Assembly (NCBI GenBank): GCA_018241205.1
Contig: JAFEEI010000053.1
Location: 1 to 34,632 of the forward strand
DNA: 34,632 bases
Origin: Pseudomonadota bacterium
GTDB lineage: Bacteria; Pseudomonadota; Gammaproteobacteria; Burkholderiales; Nitrosomonadaceae
Direction of reading: 5' to 3'
This document shows, one piece after another, positions 20,402 through 30,185 of the stretch. The notes under the pieces are model-generated. The model was not told the origin of the DNA, made no database searches, and saw nothing but the letters and a program-made list of their open reading frames with translations. The translations under genes were made by a program, and so were the position numbers. Numbering within the stretch: position 1 is the first letter of the stretch; the number at the start of each line of letters is the position of its first letter.

Positions 20402-20494
20402 GGAAGTGCCGATTAATCCGGCGAACAAGAAGATAGGCGAGAAAGTGAGTGTCGCGCAACGAAGCCACTCGTGCAGTCAATTAATCAGCATTTT
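20402..20494. mobile_element. MITE-like element, about 93 bp, flanked by CTAG
   Basis: The ends are imperfect inverted repeats: ggaagtgccgattaat (20402-20417) against the complement of attaatcagcatttt (20480-20494), sharing the GATTAAT core and TGC. Both sides are flanked by CTAG (20398-20401 and 20495-20498), which fits the 4-bp YTAR-type target duplication known for IS5-group elements. It has no coding capacity. Its position beside an IS5-family relic makes a deletion derivative or MITE plausible; not verified by copy number. Confidence 0.5.
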
Positions 20495-20510
20495 CTAGGT
20501 ATTTAAAAAT

Positions 20511-20544
20511 ATTTTCACAGCATTCTGCTGAATACTGTGAAAAT
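20511..20544. terminator. Intrinsic terminator downstream of hemY
   Basis: attttcacag (20511-20520) pairs perfectly with ctgtgaaaat (20535-20544), and the stem extends inward with ATTC/GAAT around a TGCT loop after one mismatch. On the minus strand it lies 24 bases past the hemY stop and runs into a U-rich stretch (complement of atttaaaaat). The A/T flanks make it usable in both directions. Confidence 0.7.
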
Positions 20545-20567
20545 TGAGATTTTAAAATCTAATTATT

Positions 20568-21743
20568 TCAATTCAGTTGCTTGAGTGTTAATTGCAACCC
20601 TTTATTGTAATGATCCATAGCGAGTTCATGCTTGCCTAATTTCTCGTTCAATTGCGCTAATGCAAAATGCGCTTTTTGTCCAGGTTGAACCGATAAGCTT
20701 GCTTCCAAATAATTTTGCGCTTTACCCCAAAGCTCGCAATACGTGCAAAGTTTACCTAAGGTCAGCAGCAATTGTGCGTTATTTGGTCGTGATCTCAGCC
20801 AAACTTCAGCGCATTCTATTTGTCTGCTGACGTGATAGTCCAAACACTCCGAATACAGTTCGATTAATTCGTCGTCCCAGCTAAAAGGCACACTCGATTC
20901 AATAATCTTATTGGCCATATTGCAATTACCCAGAGAAATATAGGCGCGCGCAGCGGTAGCGGAAAGCTTGCTATCCATTTTATCCAGTGGCGATATTTGC
21001 TGCCAATATTGATTCAGTGACTGTAAATCGGTGGCTTTACTTCTGATATTTTTTATTTGCGCATCGTGTTTTAATTTCTTTATCAGTGTCTTATTCACGG
21101 ATTGGCGTTTTGCCAATATGCTAGCCAATTCAAGAACTGCATCCCAATTTCCTGCCTGTTGCTGCGCTTCCAATTCTAATTGCAGCACGGCAATAGATTG
21201 CAAGCCGCCCTCTGAGTATAAAGATTGCAATATATTAAGCGCTTCTTGATAGCTCTTATTTTTCAGCAGAAATTCTGTTTTTGCGGCCAAACATAGCGAT
21301 TTTTCATCCGGTGCTTCGGTAAGCGCGGTATTGATATATTGATCGCGCGCTTCGGTCTCATCAAGCATTTGCGCCGAACGAGCTGCGATGACGGCACTGA
21401 TTGCTTTGGCTGTTGATGAATCGGCTAATTTTAATGCAACTGCTGTATTTTTTTGTGACTTGACATAGTCGCCTTCCAAGTATGCTTTTAACCCGGACAA
21501 GAGCATTTCGTCTGTTTTTTTATGACGATGCCGTTGACTATAACCAAAAATTCCTAGGATAAACCGGACCAGAATGTAAAAAATAAAGAAAACTACAACC
21601 GTGCCAATGATGAATTGATCGAGAGGTAATTCTAATTGGTAAGGCGGCATTTCTATTAGGGCACGCCCCGTGGTGTTTTTGGCAGCTAGGGTGACAGCTA
21701 CAGCAGCAGCGAATAGCGCCAATAGCCAGAGTATTAGTTTCAT
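20568..21743 (-). CDS. hemY: HemY-like tetratricopeptide membrane protein
   Basis: Inner-membrane protein of the proteobacterial hemCDXY type (not protoporphyrinogen oxidase); its role in heme synthesis is still unclear. 391 residues: two N-terminal membrane segments (about 3-22 and 44-66) with a conserved loop between, including the ELPLDQFI segment, then a large TPR-rich domain ending in a clear repeat HFALAQLNEKLGKHELAMDHY. A good GGAG RBS precedes the ATG. It lies 84 bases after hemD in the same direction; hemX, which normally sits between them, is missing. Confidence 0.88.
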   Translation of the reverse strand: MKLILWLLALFAAAVAVTLAAKNTTGRALIEMPPYQLELPLDQFIIGTVVVFFIFYILVRFILGIFGYSQRHRHKKTDEMLLSGLKAYLEGDYVKSQKNTAVALKLADSSTAKAISAVIAARSAQMLDETEARDQYINTALTEAPDEKSLCLAAKTEFLLKNKSYQEALNILQSLYSEGGLQSIAVLQLELEAQQQAGNWDAVLELASILAKRQSVNKTLIKKLKHDAQIKNIRSKATDLQSLNQYWQQISPLDKMDSKLSATAARAYISLGNCNMANKIIESSVPFSWDDELIELYSECLDYHVSRQIECAEVWLRSRPNNAQLLLTLGKLCTYCELWGKAQNYLEASLSVQPGQKAHFALAQLNEKLGKHELAMDHYNKGLQLTLKQLN

Positions 21744-21827
21744 ATATTCTCCTTCATTGCAGTAGAGACGATCATTGTTAATATTGAACCGCAGATTGTA
21801 AATTACATGAACATCCGGTTGGTTGTA

Positions 21828-22613
21828 TTATTCTCCGGTTGCCTGAAAGTATGTTTGCAAGCCTTTCAGTAAGCCTTCATCACCTGTAAAAGGCGCTTTT
21901 ATAATTTTCTCCAGTCCTAATTCTTTAGCGGTTTGGATAATTCGTTCGTGGACTGTAAAAATCGGGGTCAATTTCAGCAATTGTTGGCCATGCATGCCTA
22001 TTATGTCAAATAAATTATGCAACCCTTCGCTGCTGGTGATGATCACCGCGTGTATATTGCCGTGTGACCAATCAGCAAGTAGCGGTGCCGTGTCCAGATC
22101 GGGTTTGCGGCGCTGATAGCATTCGGCATATTCGACGTGTGCGCCGCGTCGCCTGAGTGTGTCGCCCAGTAATGGCCTGCCGCCGTTGCCACGGAAGATC
22201 ACAACCCGCTGACCGGTTATGTGTTGCAACGCTGCTTGCTCGAGTAATGTTTCGCTGTCGGAATTACCATCCGGAATAAGTACATTATCGATGCCGTATT
22301 GCTTTAAGGTATTCGCGCTACCTTTACCGACGGTGGCAATCTTCAGATGTGCAGGCCATGCACGCTGTTGGATGATCAACGGCATGCTTTTGTTGACGGC
22401 GTTCGGGCTGACAAAAATCGCCCAGTCGAATTCGTCCAGGCGATTGATGAGATTCTTGAGGGGCGCTAAATCGGGAACATCCGCAATTTCCAGCGCAGGA
22501 AGTAAAATCGGATTACCGCCCAGGGCGCGGATATGTTCCGCGAGAAATGCGGATTGATGCGCCGGACGGGTAACCAGTATATTAAGACCGGTAAGTTGTG
22601 TGCTGGCAGGCAA
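21828..22613 (-). CDS. hemD: Uroporphyrinogen-III synthase HemD
   Basis: Cyclises hydroxymethylbilane with inversion of ring D to give uroporphyrinogen III, the branch point of heme, siroheme and cobalamin synthesis. 261 residues. Typical sparse conservation: N-terminal ILVTRPAHQ, the ISPNAVN-like SPNAVNKSMP near residue 70, the ATVGKGSANTLKQYGI hinge, VVIFRGNGGRPLLGDTLRRRGA and ITSSEGLHNLF. The start is TTG at 22613, two bases beyond the hemC stop; no ATG fits upstream. A single-domain HemD with no HemX fusion. Confidence 0.93.
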   Translation of the reverse strand: MPASTQLTGLNILVTRPAHQSAFLAEHIRALGGNPILLPALEIADVPDLAPLKNLINRLDEFDWAIFVSPNAVNKSMPLIIQQRAWPAHLKIATVGKGSANTLKQYGIDNVLIPDGNSDSETLLEQAALQHITGQRVVIFRGNGGRPLLGDTLRRRGAHVEYAECYQRRKPDLDTAPLLADWSHGNIHAVIITSSEGLHNLFDIIGMHGQQLLKLTPIFTVHERIIQTAKELGLEKIIKAPFTGDEGLLKGLQTYFQATGE

Positions 22614-22615
22614 TA

Positions 22616-23572
22616 TTATTTCCAGCCTTCTGCCGGGACCAAGGCCGCCAGGATTTCGCCGGCTCCTTTATTGATCAGTTTTTGCGCCAGCTGTTGACCC
22701 ATGGTAATGCCGGTTTCCGGTTTGCCGTTCAAGGCGTCACTTACGATACGGCTGCCATCCGGCTGTGCCACGAATCCGCGCAATTGCAGCGAACCGTTGA
22801 TAATTTCGCCAAACGCTCCCAACGGTACCTGGCAGCTGCCGCCCAATATGCGGCTCATGGCACGCTCGGCTTCGACGCAATAGGCCGTTTCCGGGTGGTG
22901 CAGCGGCTGCATCAATTCAACCAAGTCGGTGCGATCAGCACGGCATTCGATTCCCAGGGCACCTTGCCCCACTGCCGGCAAGCTTTGTTCGGGATTCAGC
23001 AACGCGGTGATGCGATCGGATAATCCAAGCCGTTTCAAACCGGCGGCAGCCAGAATGATCGCCGCATATTGCCCTTCATCGAGCTTGCGCAGGCGGGTCT
23101 GCACATTGCCGCGTAAGGGATGCACTGTGAGATGCGGGAATTGCGCGCGCAGTTGACTTTCGCGTCGCAAGCTGGAGGTACCGACGACACTGCCCGCAGG
23201 CAATGTATCAAGGTTGCCATAGTGATTGGAAACGAAAGCATCGCGCGGATCTTCCCGTTCCGTTATGGCGGCCAGCTTGAATCCTTCCGGCACATTCATC
23301 GGCATGTCTTTCATTGAATGCACGGCAATGTCAGCCCGTCCGTCTTCCAATGCTTGCTCGAGCTCCTTAATGAATAATCCTTTTCCGCCAATTTTTGCTA
23401 AAGACTGATCCAAAATTTGATCACCGCGTGTCGTCATGCCGAGTATGCTGATTTCAGTTTGCGGGTATAATTCGCGCAAGCATTTCTGGATGAACTGCGC
23501 TTGCCACATCGCGAGTAAACTTTCCCGGGATGCGATGACGATTTTCTGTGGAGATAAAAGTGAGTTGGGCAT
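22616..23572 (-). CDS. hemC: Porphobilinogen deaminase (hydroxymethylbilane synthase) HemC
   Basis: Polymerises four porphobilinogen units into hydroxymethylbilane on a dipyrromethane cofactor. 318 residues, family length. Visible motifs: [13 protein letters not shown] at the N-terminus, [12 protein letters not shown] and [11 protein letters not shown] (catalytic Asp region), [24 protein letters not shown] and [11 protein letters not shown] with C247, the expected cofactor-attachment cysteine. Divergent from ppc, and translationally close to hemD. Confidence 0.97.
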   Translation of the reverse strand: MPNSLLSPQKIVIASRESLLAMWQAQFIQKCLRELYPQTEISILGMTTRGDQILDQSLAKIGGKGLFIKELEQALEDGRADIAVHSMKDMPMNVPEGFKLAAITEREDPRDAFVSNHYGNLDTLPAGSVVGTSSLRRESQLRAQFPHLTVHPLRGNVQTRLRKLDEGQYAAIILAAAGLKRLGLSDRITALLNPEQSLPAVGQGALGIECRADRTDLVELMQPLHHPETAYCVEAERAMSRILGGSCQVPLGAFGEIINGSLQLRGFVAQPDGSRIVSDALNGKPETGITMGQQLAQKLINKGAGEILAALVPAEGWK

Positions 23573-23697
23573 TAATAGTATAAAATGAAAAAATTACAAA
23601 AAATTTTGAATAGTGATCATTTTAACATGGCCGACAGTGACTTGGCTTGTTGTCGGCACATGCCGGATTCATTTTTAATCGTGGGTACGTTAATGCG
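23573..23697. promoter_or_regulatory. hemC/ppc divergent promoter region with leader hairpin
   Basis: 125 bases between divergent starts. The left half (about 23575-23625) is strongly A/T-rich and should carry both promoters, though I could not assign -10/-35 pairs with confidence. A stem-loop pairs CATGGCCGACA (23626-23636) with TGTCGGCaCATG (23651-23662, one bulged A), about 36 bases before the ppc start. Confidence 0.5.
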
Positions 23698-26493
23698 ATG
23701 AGCGCGGCTGATTCAGGGAATAATGGTATCAATAGTAAATTAGTCAGTGATAAGGACTCACCGTTACGCGAGGATATTCGTTTTCTTGGCCGTTTGCTGG
23801 GCGATACGTTACGCGAACAAGATGGCGATGGCGCTTTCGAGCTGGTGGAGAATATACGTCAAACCGCGATTCGTTTTCATCGCGATCAGGACCTCAAGGC
23901 GCGCGAAGAGCTGGATGCGATACTCAACCGCTTGAGCGATAAAGACTCATTGTCTGTGGTCCGCGGGTTCAGTTATTTTTCATTGCTGTCCAATATCGCG
24001 GAAGATGTGCATCACAACCGGCGGCGGCGTGCGCATTTGCGCGCCGGGTCCTCACCGCAGGAAGGCAGTGTAACGCTGGCGCTGGAACGTGTGCTGGCGA
24101 ACGGAAATGAACATGCCGTTCTGACTGAGTTTTTTAACAAAGCCCTGGTTTCACCCGTGCTCACGGCGCATCCGACGGAAGTGCAACGCCGGAGCATATT
24201 GGATTGCCAATTGGCGATCGAGCGTCTGCTGAAAGAACGCGCGCTGACCGAATTGACACCGAACGAATTACGCCATAACGAAGAAGGGCTGCGGGCCACC
24301 ATCCAAATTTTATGGCAAACGCGTATGCTGCGGCCAAGCCGCCTGTCAGTCTATGATGAGATTGAAAATGGGCTGGCTTATTACAGCTACACGTTTTTGA
24401 GTGAAATTCCCTACATTTACGCAAAAATAGAAGATTTGCTCGAGCGTCGTCTGGCGCATGATATTCCGCCGGTGACCTCGTTTTTGCGTATCGGCAGCTG
24501 GATCGGCGGCGATCGCGACGGCAATCCGTTCGTCACGCACGATGTCATGCTGCGTGCGGTGGAGCGCCAATCGTCGGTAGCATTGGATTTTTATATCGAC
24601 GCCGTGCAAAAAATCGGCCGCTCCATGAGTCTGACCGAACAAATCGTGCATGTCAGCGATGAAGTTAAGCAATTGACCGCTACCGCACCGGATATTCCTA
24701 ATCGGTCCGATGAACCGTACCGGCGGATTTTTCTCAGTATTGCCGCGCGCTTGGTTGCAACCGCGCATCAATTGGGTCATCAGGTGACGCAATACACACC
24801 GGCCGAACCCAGGGCACCTTATTCCAGTAGCACCGAATTTTTGCACGATCTCAATGCCATTATTGATTCCCTGAAGCAACACAAATCTTCCTGGATAGCG
24901 CGCGGTGCGGTACGCAATCTGCGTCGTGCCGTGGATGTGTTCGGTTTTCATTTGGCTCCGCTGGATATGCGCCAGCACAGCAAAATCCATGAACAGGTCG
25001 TCAGTGAACTATTCGAACACAGCACGAAGCGGAAAGATTACCTGCAATTGAGCGAGAAAGAGCGCATTGACTGGCTGCTTGCAGAGATTAGCCAACCACG
25101 GCCGGCGCTGGCTTCGTTCGGCGATTTCTCAGAATTGGCGCAATCCGAGCTGCGGATTTTGCAATGCACGGCTGAAATTCATCGTCGCTTCGGCCGTGCA
25201 GCGATGACGAATTACATCATATCGATGACGACCGGTGTCATTAATGTGCTGGAAGTGGCCTTGCTGTTACAGCGATCCGGCTTGCTGCAAGCGGGAGAAA
25301 ATCCGCAACTGCAGCTTAATATCATCCCGTTATTTGAAACCATCTCCGATCTGCGCAGCTGCAGCGCCATCATGGATCAGTTGTTTTCCTTGCCGTACTA
25401 TCGCAAGCTGCTGAATTCGCGCGGTAATGTGCAGGAAGTGATGCTCGGTTATTCGGATAGCAACAAAGACGGCGGTTTTATCACATCGAACTGGGAAATT
25501 TATAAAGCCGAGATCGAACTCACCAAGGTTTTTGCCAAACACAAAGTGGAATTACGCCTGTTTCACGGCCGCGGCGGTACCGTGGGGCGCGGTGGCGGAC
25601 CCAGCTATCAGAGTATTCTGGCGCAACCGCCGGGCAGCGTGAATGGTCAAATCCGCGTCACCGAGCAAGGTGAGGTGATCAGCAGTAAATATGCCGAGCC
25701 TGAAATTGGCCGCCGCAACCTTGAAACACTGGTGGCGGCGACCATGGAAGCGACGCTGTTGAGTTACGACTCCCTCGGCGCGAATGCAGAACGCTATTAC
25801 CGGACGATGGAGCAACTGGCCTCCGCTTCTTTTGCGGCTTACCGTGACTTGGTGTATGAAACTCCCGGGTTTAAACAATTTTTTCTGGAATCGACGCCGA
25901 TCCGGGAGATGGCCGGATTGCACATCGGCAGCAGACCCCCTTCGCGCAAGAATTCCGACGCGATTGAAGATTTACGTGCGATTCCTTGGGTGTTCAGCTG
26001 GAGTTTGAGCCGCATGATGCTCCCCGGCTGGTATGGTTTCGGTCATGCGGTGGAAGCCTTTGTCAATCATGAAGAGCAAAATGGACACGGGTTGGCGTTA
26101 TTGCAGGAAATGTACCAGGAATGGCCCTTCATGCAGACATTGTTATCGAACATGGACATGGTGCTGGCCAAGACGGATATGGGTATTGCGTCACGTTATG
26201 CGGAGCTGGTCGAGGATGTTGCGTTGCGGGAGCAGATTTTCGGGCGTATTCAAGAGGAGCGCGCAAGGAGTCAAAAATGGCTGTTCGCCGTGACCGGCCA
26301 TACCGAATTGCTGCAGGACAATCCGACGTTGGCGCGCAGCATCCGCAATAGAACGCCGTATATCGATCCGCTCAATCACTTGCAGGTGGAATTGCTGCGC
26401 CGTTACCGTTCGGGGGAAGATAGTGAAGAGGTCAAACGCTCCATTCATCTGACCATCAATGGGGTGACGGCCGGTCTGCGCAATAGCGGTTGA
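23698..26493 (+). CDS. ppc: Phosphoenolpyruvate carboxylase
   Basis: Carboxylates PEP to oxaloacetate, an anaplerotic step that refills the TCA cycle; useful to an autotroph that needs C4 precursors. The 931-residue product has all catalytic landmarks: VLTAHPTEV (His158), GGDRDGNPFVT, LGYSDSNKDGG (Lys590), the flexible loop HGRGGTVGRGGGP (Arg625 onward), the RAIPWVFSWSLSRMMLPGWYG region and a C-terminus ending RNSG. I chose the ATG at 23698; TTG codons at 23647 and 23650 would add 17 residues that have no family match and would run through the leader hairpin. Confidence 0.96.
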   Translation: MSAADSGNNGINSKLVSDKDSPLREDIRFLGRLLGDTLREQDGDGAFELVENIRQTAIRFHRDQDLKAREELDAILNRLSDKDSLSVVRGFSYFSLLSNIAEDVHHNRRRRAHLRAGSSPQEGSVTLALERVLANGNEHAVLTEFFNKALVSPVLTAHPTEVQRRSILDCQLAIERLLKERALTELTPNELRHNEEGLRATIQILWQTRMLRPSRLSVYDEIENGLAYYSYTFLSEIPYIYAKIEDLLERRLAHDIPPVTSFLRIGSWIGGDRDGNPFVTHDVMLRAVERQSSVALDFYIDAVQKIGRSMSLTEQIVHVSDEVKQLTATAPDIPNRSDEPYRRIFLSIAARLVATAHQLGHQVTQYTPAEPRAPYSSSTEFLHDLNAIIDSLKQHKSSWIARGAVRNLRRAVDVFGFHLAPLDMRQHSKIHEQVVSELFEHSTKRKDYLQLSEKERIDWLLAEISQPRPALASFGDFSELAQSELRILQCTAEIHRRFGRAAMTNYIISMTTGVINVLEVALLLQRSGLLQAGENPQLQLNIIPLFETISDLRSCSAIMDQLFSLPYYRKLLNSRGNVQEVMLGYSDSNKDGGFITSNWEIYKAEIELTKVFAKHKVELRLFHGRGGTVGRGGGPSYQSILAQPPGSVNGQIRVTEQGEVISSKYAEPEIGRRNLETLVAATMEATLLSYDSLGANAERYYRTMEQLASASFAAYRDLVYETPGFKQFFLESTPIREMAGLHIGSRPPSRKNSDAIEDLRAIPWVFSWSLSRMMLPGWYGFGHAVEAFVNHEEQNGHGLALLQEMYQEWPFMQTLLSNMDMVLAKTDMGIASRYAELVEDVALREQIFGRIQEERARSQKWLFAVTGHTELLQDNPTLARSIRNRTPYIDPLNHLQVELLRRYRSGEDSEEVKRSIHLTINGVTAGLRNSG

Positions 26494-26546
26494 TCTTGGT
26501 GCAGGCTTGTTTTTCCTTGGATATTTACTCTGAATATGTTCGTTGT

Positions 26547-26552
26547 AGGAGG
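26547..26552 (+). promoter_or_regulatory. Consensus RBS fixing a GTG start
   Basis: A perfect AGGAGG lies five bases before the GTG at 26558 and immediately precedes a signal peptide, so the non-ATG start of the M16-like gene is well supported. Confidence 0.8.
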
Positions 26553-26557
26553 CTCAG

Positions 26558-27862
26558 GTGCAAATAAAGCAGTTCGTTTTTATCGTGTTGTTTGGTTTTT
26601 TTTCTCAATGGACCTGGGCTACATTGCCGATCCAATCTTGGCAAACCGCTTCCGGCGCACATGTATATTTTGTTGAGAATCATGACCTGCCGATATTGGA
26701 CGTCAGTGTCGAATTTGCCGCCGGCAGCGGCATGGATACTGCCAGTAAATCCGGTTGCGCCAGTCTGGTTCAACATTTGCTGAATCTTGGCGCGGGCGGG
26801 TTGTCGGAGGATCAGATCGCCACTGCACTGGCTGACGTCGGCGCGCAATTGAAAAGCCAATTTGACCGCGACCGTTCTGGTATGGCCTTGCGTACCTTAA
26901 GCAGCGAGCGGGAGCGCAAGCAGGCGCTGGATATCTTGGCGCGCGTTATTCAGCAGCCGGAATTTCCGCATGATGTCATGCTGCGGGAAAAAGCAAGAAC
27001 CATCGCCAGTATCAAGGAATCCAGCACTAAACCGGATTACATCGGCGAACGTGAATTGATGAAAATGCTGTATGGTTCTCATCCCTATGGACTCAATGAA
27101 ATGGGTGAAATTGATACGTTGAACCGGCTGCAGCGGGAAGACTTGGTGTCTTTTTATCGTGCTTATTATGTCGCCAAGAATGCGGTGATCGCTATCATGG
27201 GCGATGTCACCCGATCTGAAGCGGCGGCGATTGCGGAGCAATTAACGGAAAAATTATCCGCTGACGGATCGAGCACGGAAATACCGCCGGTATCGATACC
27301 AGTTGCGGGAATCAAAAGAATTCCTCATCCGGCAACGCAAAGCCACATCCAAATGGCCTATCCGGGATTGCGGCGCAGCGATCCGGATTATTTTCCGCTG
27401 TTGGTCGGCAATCACATCCTCGGCGGGGGAGGATTTGTTTCACGCTTGATGGAAGCGATTCGCCAGGAACGCGGTTTGGCTTACAGTGTGTATAGTTTCT
27501 TTTCCCCTTATAAAGAGCAAGGGCCGTTTCAAATCGGCTTGCAAACCAAAAAGGAGCAATCGGAAGAAGCCTTGACCTTAACGAACAAAGTGCTTAAGGA
27601 ATTTGTCGCCAATGGTCCGACTGAAGAAGAACTGAAGTCGGCAAAGCAAAATATCATCGGCGGTTTTCCACTGCGGATCGACAGCAATAGCAAGATATTG
27701 GGTTTTTTATCCATCATCGGTTTTTATCGTTTACCGCTGACTTACTTAACGGATTATCTGGAAGCCGTTGAAGCGGTCACCACCGAACAGATCCATCAGG
27801 CATTCCAGCGGCGAATCCAGCCTGACGGCATGGTGACGGTGATCGTGGGTGCGATTGAATAG
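26558..27862 (+). CDS. Periplasmic M16 (insulinase-like) family protein lacking the zinc motif
   Basis: 434 residues with a clear signal peptide (hydrophobic 5-20, ending near WATLP). Two M16 half-domains follow. At the place of the HxxEH zinc-binding motif the sequence reads QHLLN (72-76) within a GCASLVQHLLNLGAGGLSED context, so both catalytic Glu and zinc ligands are lost. Such inactive subunits usually pair with an active M16 peptidase encoded next door, but the upstream neighbour is ppc and the downstream one is rsmD, so the partner is not here. The second half has the conserved GGGFVSRLMEAIRQERGLAYSV, an M16 substrate-binding signature. Likely a periplasmic chaperone-like or regulatory half of a heterodimer; function not proven. 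Confidence 0.88.
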   Translation: MQIKQFVFIVLFGFFSQWTWATLPIQSWQTASGAHVYFVENHDLPILDVSVEFAAGSGMDTASKSGCASLVQHLLNLGAGGLSEDQIATALADVGAQLKSQFDRDRSGMALRTLSSERERKQALDILARVIQQPEFPHDVMLREKARTIASIKESSTKPDYIGERELMKMLYGSHPYGLNEMGEIDTLNRLQREDLVSFYRAYYVAKNAVIAIMGDVTRSEAAAIAEQLTEKLSADGSSTEIPPVSIPVAGIKRIPHPATQSHIQMAYPGLRRSDPDYFPLLVGNHILGGGGFVSRLMEAIRQERGLAYSVYSFFSPYKEQGPFQIGLQTKKEQSEEALTLTNKVLKEFVANGPTEEELKSAKQNIIGGFPLRIDSNSKILGFLSIIGFYRLPLTYLTDYLEAVEAVTTEQIHQAFQRRIQPDGMVTVIVGAIE

Positions 27863-27873
27863 CGTTCACATCG

Positions 27874-28420
27874 ATGGCATCAGCTCGCGGAAAAGTTCGT
27901 ATTATCGGCGGCCAATGGCGTAGCCGCTTGTTGGCTTTTCCCGAAAACCCTGATTTAAGACCCACTGCCGATCGGATCCGTGAAACACTGTTTAATTGGC
28001 TGGGGCAGGATTTAAGCGGCATGCGCTGTCTCGATCTGTTTGCCGGAAGCGGTGTGCTGGGTTTTGAAGCGGCATCGCGCGGTGCAGCATTGGCGGTGAT
28101 GGTCGATGAGGGTGCTGCAATCTATCGCATGTTGCGAGAAAATAAGGAAAAATTACAGGCAACTCAGGTTGAGTTGATCATGATGAATGCCATGAACTTT
28201 TTGAAATCGGATACGCGGAAATTTGATGTCGTTTTTCTCGATCCCCCTTATCGTCTGGCGTTGTTGCCGGAATTGCTGACTTTATTGCCAAGCCATCTTG
28301 CACTGGGCGGGTTGGTTTATACGGAAACCAAGGGACATTGGACTCCGGATGTATCGTGGAGTGTACGGCGCAAGGCAAAAGCCGGTACCGTGCATTATCA
28401 GCTTCTGGAACTGGCGCAGC

Positions 28421-28428
<8 letters not shown>
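27874..28428 (+). CDS. rsmD: 16S rRNA (guanine-966 N2)-methyltransferase RsmD
   Basis: SAM-dependent methyltransferase modifying G966 of 16S rRNA in assembled 30S particles. 184 residues. [10 protein letters not shown] at the N-terminus, [15 protein letters not shown] (29-43), SAM motif LDLFAGSG (53-60) and the catalytic DPPY (123-126). It follows the M16-like gene after 11 bases and overlaps coaD by eight bases, a common rsmD-coaD pairing in proteobacteria. Confidence 0.96.
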
Positions 28429-29174
<746 letters not shown>

Positions 29175-29212
29175 AGAATCCGGTAGTCGGTAGTATCCAT
29201 GCCGGTGATTCT
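29175..29212 (+). terminator. Possible weak terminator after the ferredoxin gene
   Basis: AGAATCCGG (29175-29183) can pair with CCGGtgATTCT (29202-29212) with a two-base bulge. There is no proper U run after it, so termination is doubtful. The rest of the 165-base gap to the next gene shows no other structure. Confidence 0.3.
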
Positions 29213-29339
29213 TCTCGACGAAATCCGCTAGTTTTCCCCGCTTAATCCTCAGCATCATCCAGCCTCATTTGGTTTATCTTAGGGGCTGCTTAATTTCCTA
29301 AGACCCATTCCCTTTTATTTCTTCTTAACAGAGACATCC

Positions 29340-30185
29340 ATGGATGATCCACGCACGATAGTTGCCAACGTCCGTTCAATCTTTTCCTTACCCGATGTGG
29401 TTATGCGCATTAATGATTTAATCGATTCCGGAGAGGCGACCAATACCGAATTGGAGCATGTAATTTCCAGCGATCCCGCACTTACAGCAAAGTTGTTGAG
29501 GTTTGCCAACAGTACCTATTTCGGCTTTTCCGGGAAAGTGGAAACTGTTTTAAAAGCGATATCGATCGTTGGACAGAAAGAGTTGCGTAATCTTGTTCTT
29601 GCGTCATCAGTGACTTCCACATTCAAGGATATTCCATCCGATTTGGTCGATATGGATACTTTCTGGAATTACAGTATTACATGCGGAGTGATTGCGCGCC
29701 TGCTGGCCTCCAGTGTCGACAGCCGGGGGCGGTTTTTTATTGCCGGGTTGTTACACGGTGTAGGGTGGTTAATTCTTTTCAATCGATATCCGAAGGAATC
29801 GGCAATGGTATTGGGCTGTATGAGTCAGGGCGAAGATGCGGTTATCCAAGCGGAACGCAAGATCTTCGGTTTTACCCATGCGCAATTGGGTGGTGAGCTG
29901 TTGAAGCAATGGAAACTGCCGCTCAATATTCGCAAGATGGTTGAATATCAATTCAATCCAATGCAGGAGAAAGAATTTCAGTATGACGCCAGCACACTGT
30001 GCGCAGCCGTGAATATTGCGAGCTATATCCAGCCATGCACCAATCAGCGGATCGATCAAGAAGAAAAAATTTCCGACCGCGCACTGCAAGCCTGGAGTTT
30101 TCTGGGGCTATCGGCCGAGATTGTCGAATCGGTAATGACAGTGGCGAGACTGCAAGTCATTGAGGTGTTCAATGCGATACGCTAA
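29340..30185 (+). CDS. HDOD-domain signalling protein
   Basis: 281 residues, almost entirely one HDOD domain. The hallmark N-terminal part SLPDVVMRINDLI (16-28), VISSDPALTAKLLRFANST (41-59) and the SIVGQKELRNLV helix are clear. Where an HD-family phosphohydrolase would have LLHDIG, this protein has LLHGVG (137-142), so the metal-binding Asp is Gly and hydrolase activity is not expected. HDOD proteins act as scaffolds in two-component, c-di-GMP and motility signalling. It is followed 140 bases on by an EAL-HDOD protein and then pilT, suggesting a role near type IV pili, which is inference from context. Confidence 0.88.
   Translation: MDDPRTIVANVRSIFSLPDVVMRINDLIDSGEATNTELEHVISSDPALTAKLLRFANSTYFGFSGKVETVLKAISIVGQKELRNLVLASSVTSTFKDIPSDLVDMDTFWNYSITCGVIARLLASSVDSRGRFFIAGLLHGVGWLILFNRYPKESAMVLGCMSQGEDAVIQAERKIFGFTHAQLGGELLKQWKLPLNIRKMVEYQFNPMQEKEFQYDASTLCAAVNIASYIQPCTNQRIDQEEKISDRALQAWSFLGLSAEIVESVMTVARLQVIEVFNAIR

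Noticed and set aside
23647..23697. TTG starts adding 17 residues to phosphoenolpyruvate carboxylase
   Set aside because: The extension crosses the leader hairpin, has no RBS at the right distance and no family match; the ATG at 23698 is preferred.
28298..28420. Upstream extension of the coaD frame inside rsmD
   Set aside because: CoaD proteins start a few residues before YPGTFDP; the ATG at 28421 fits exactly, and the extension is rsmD read in another frame.
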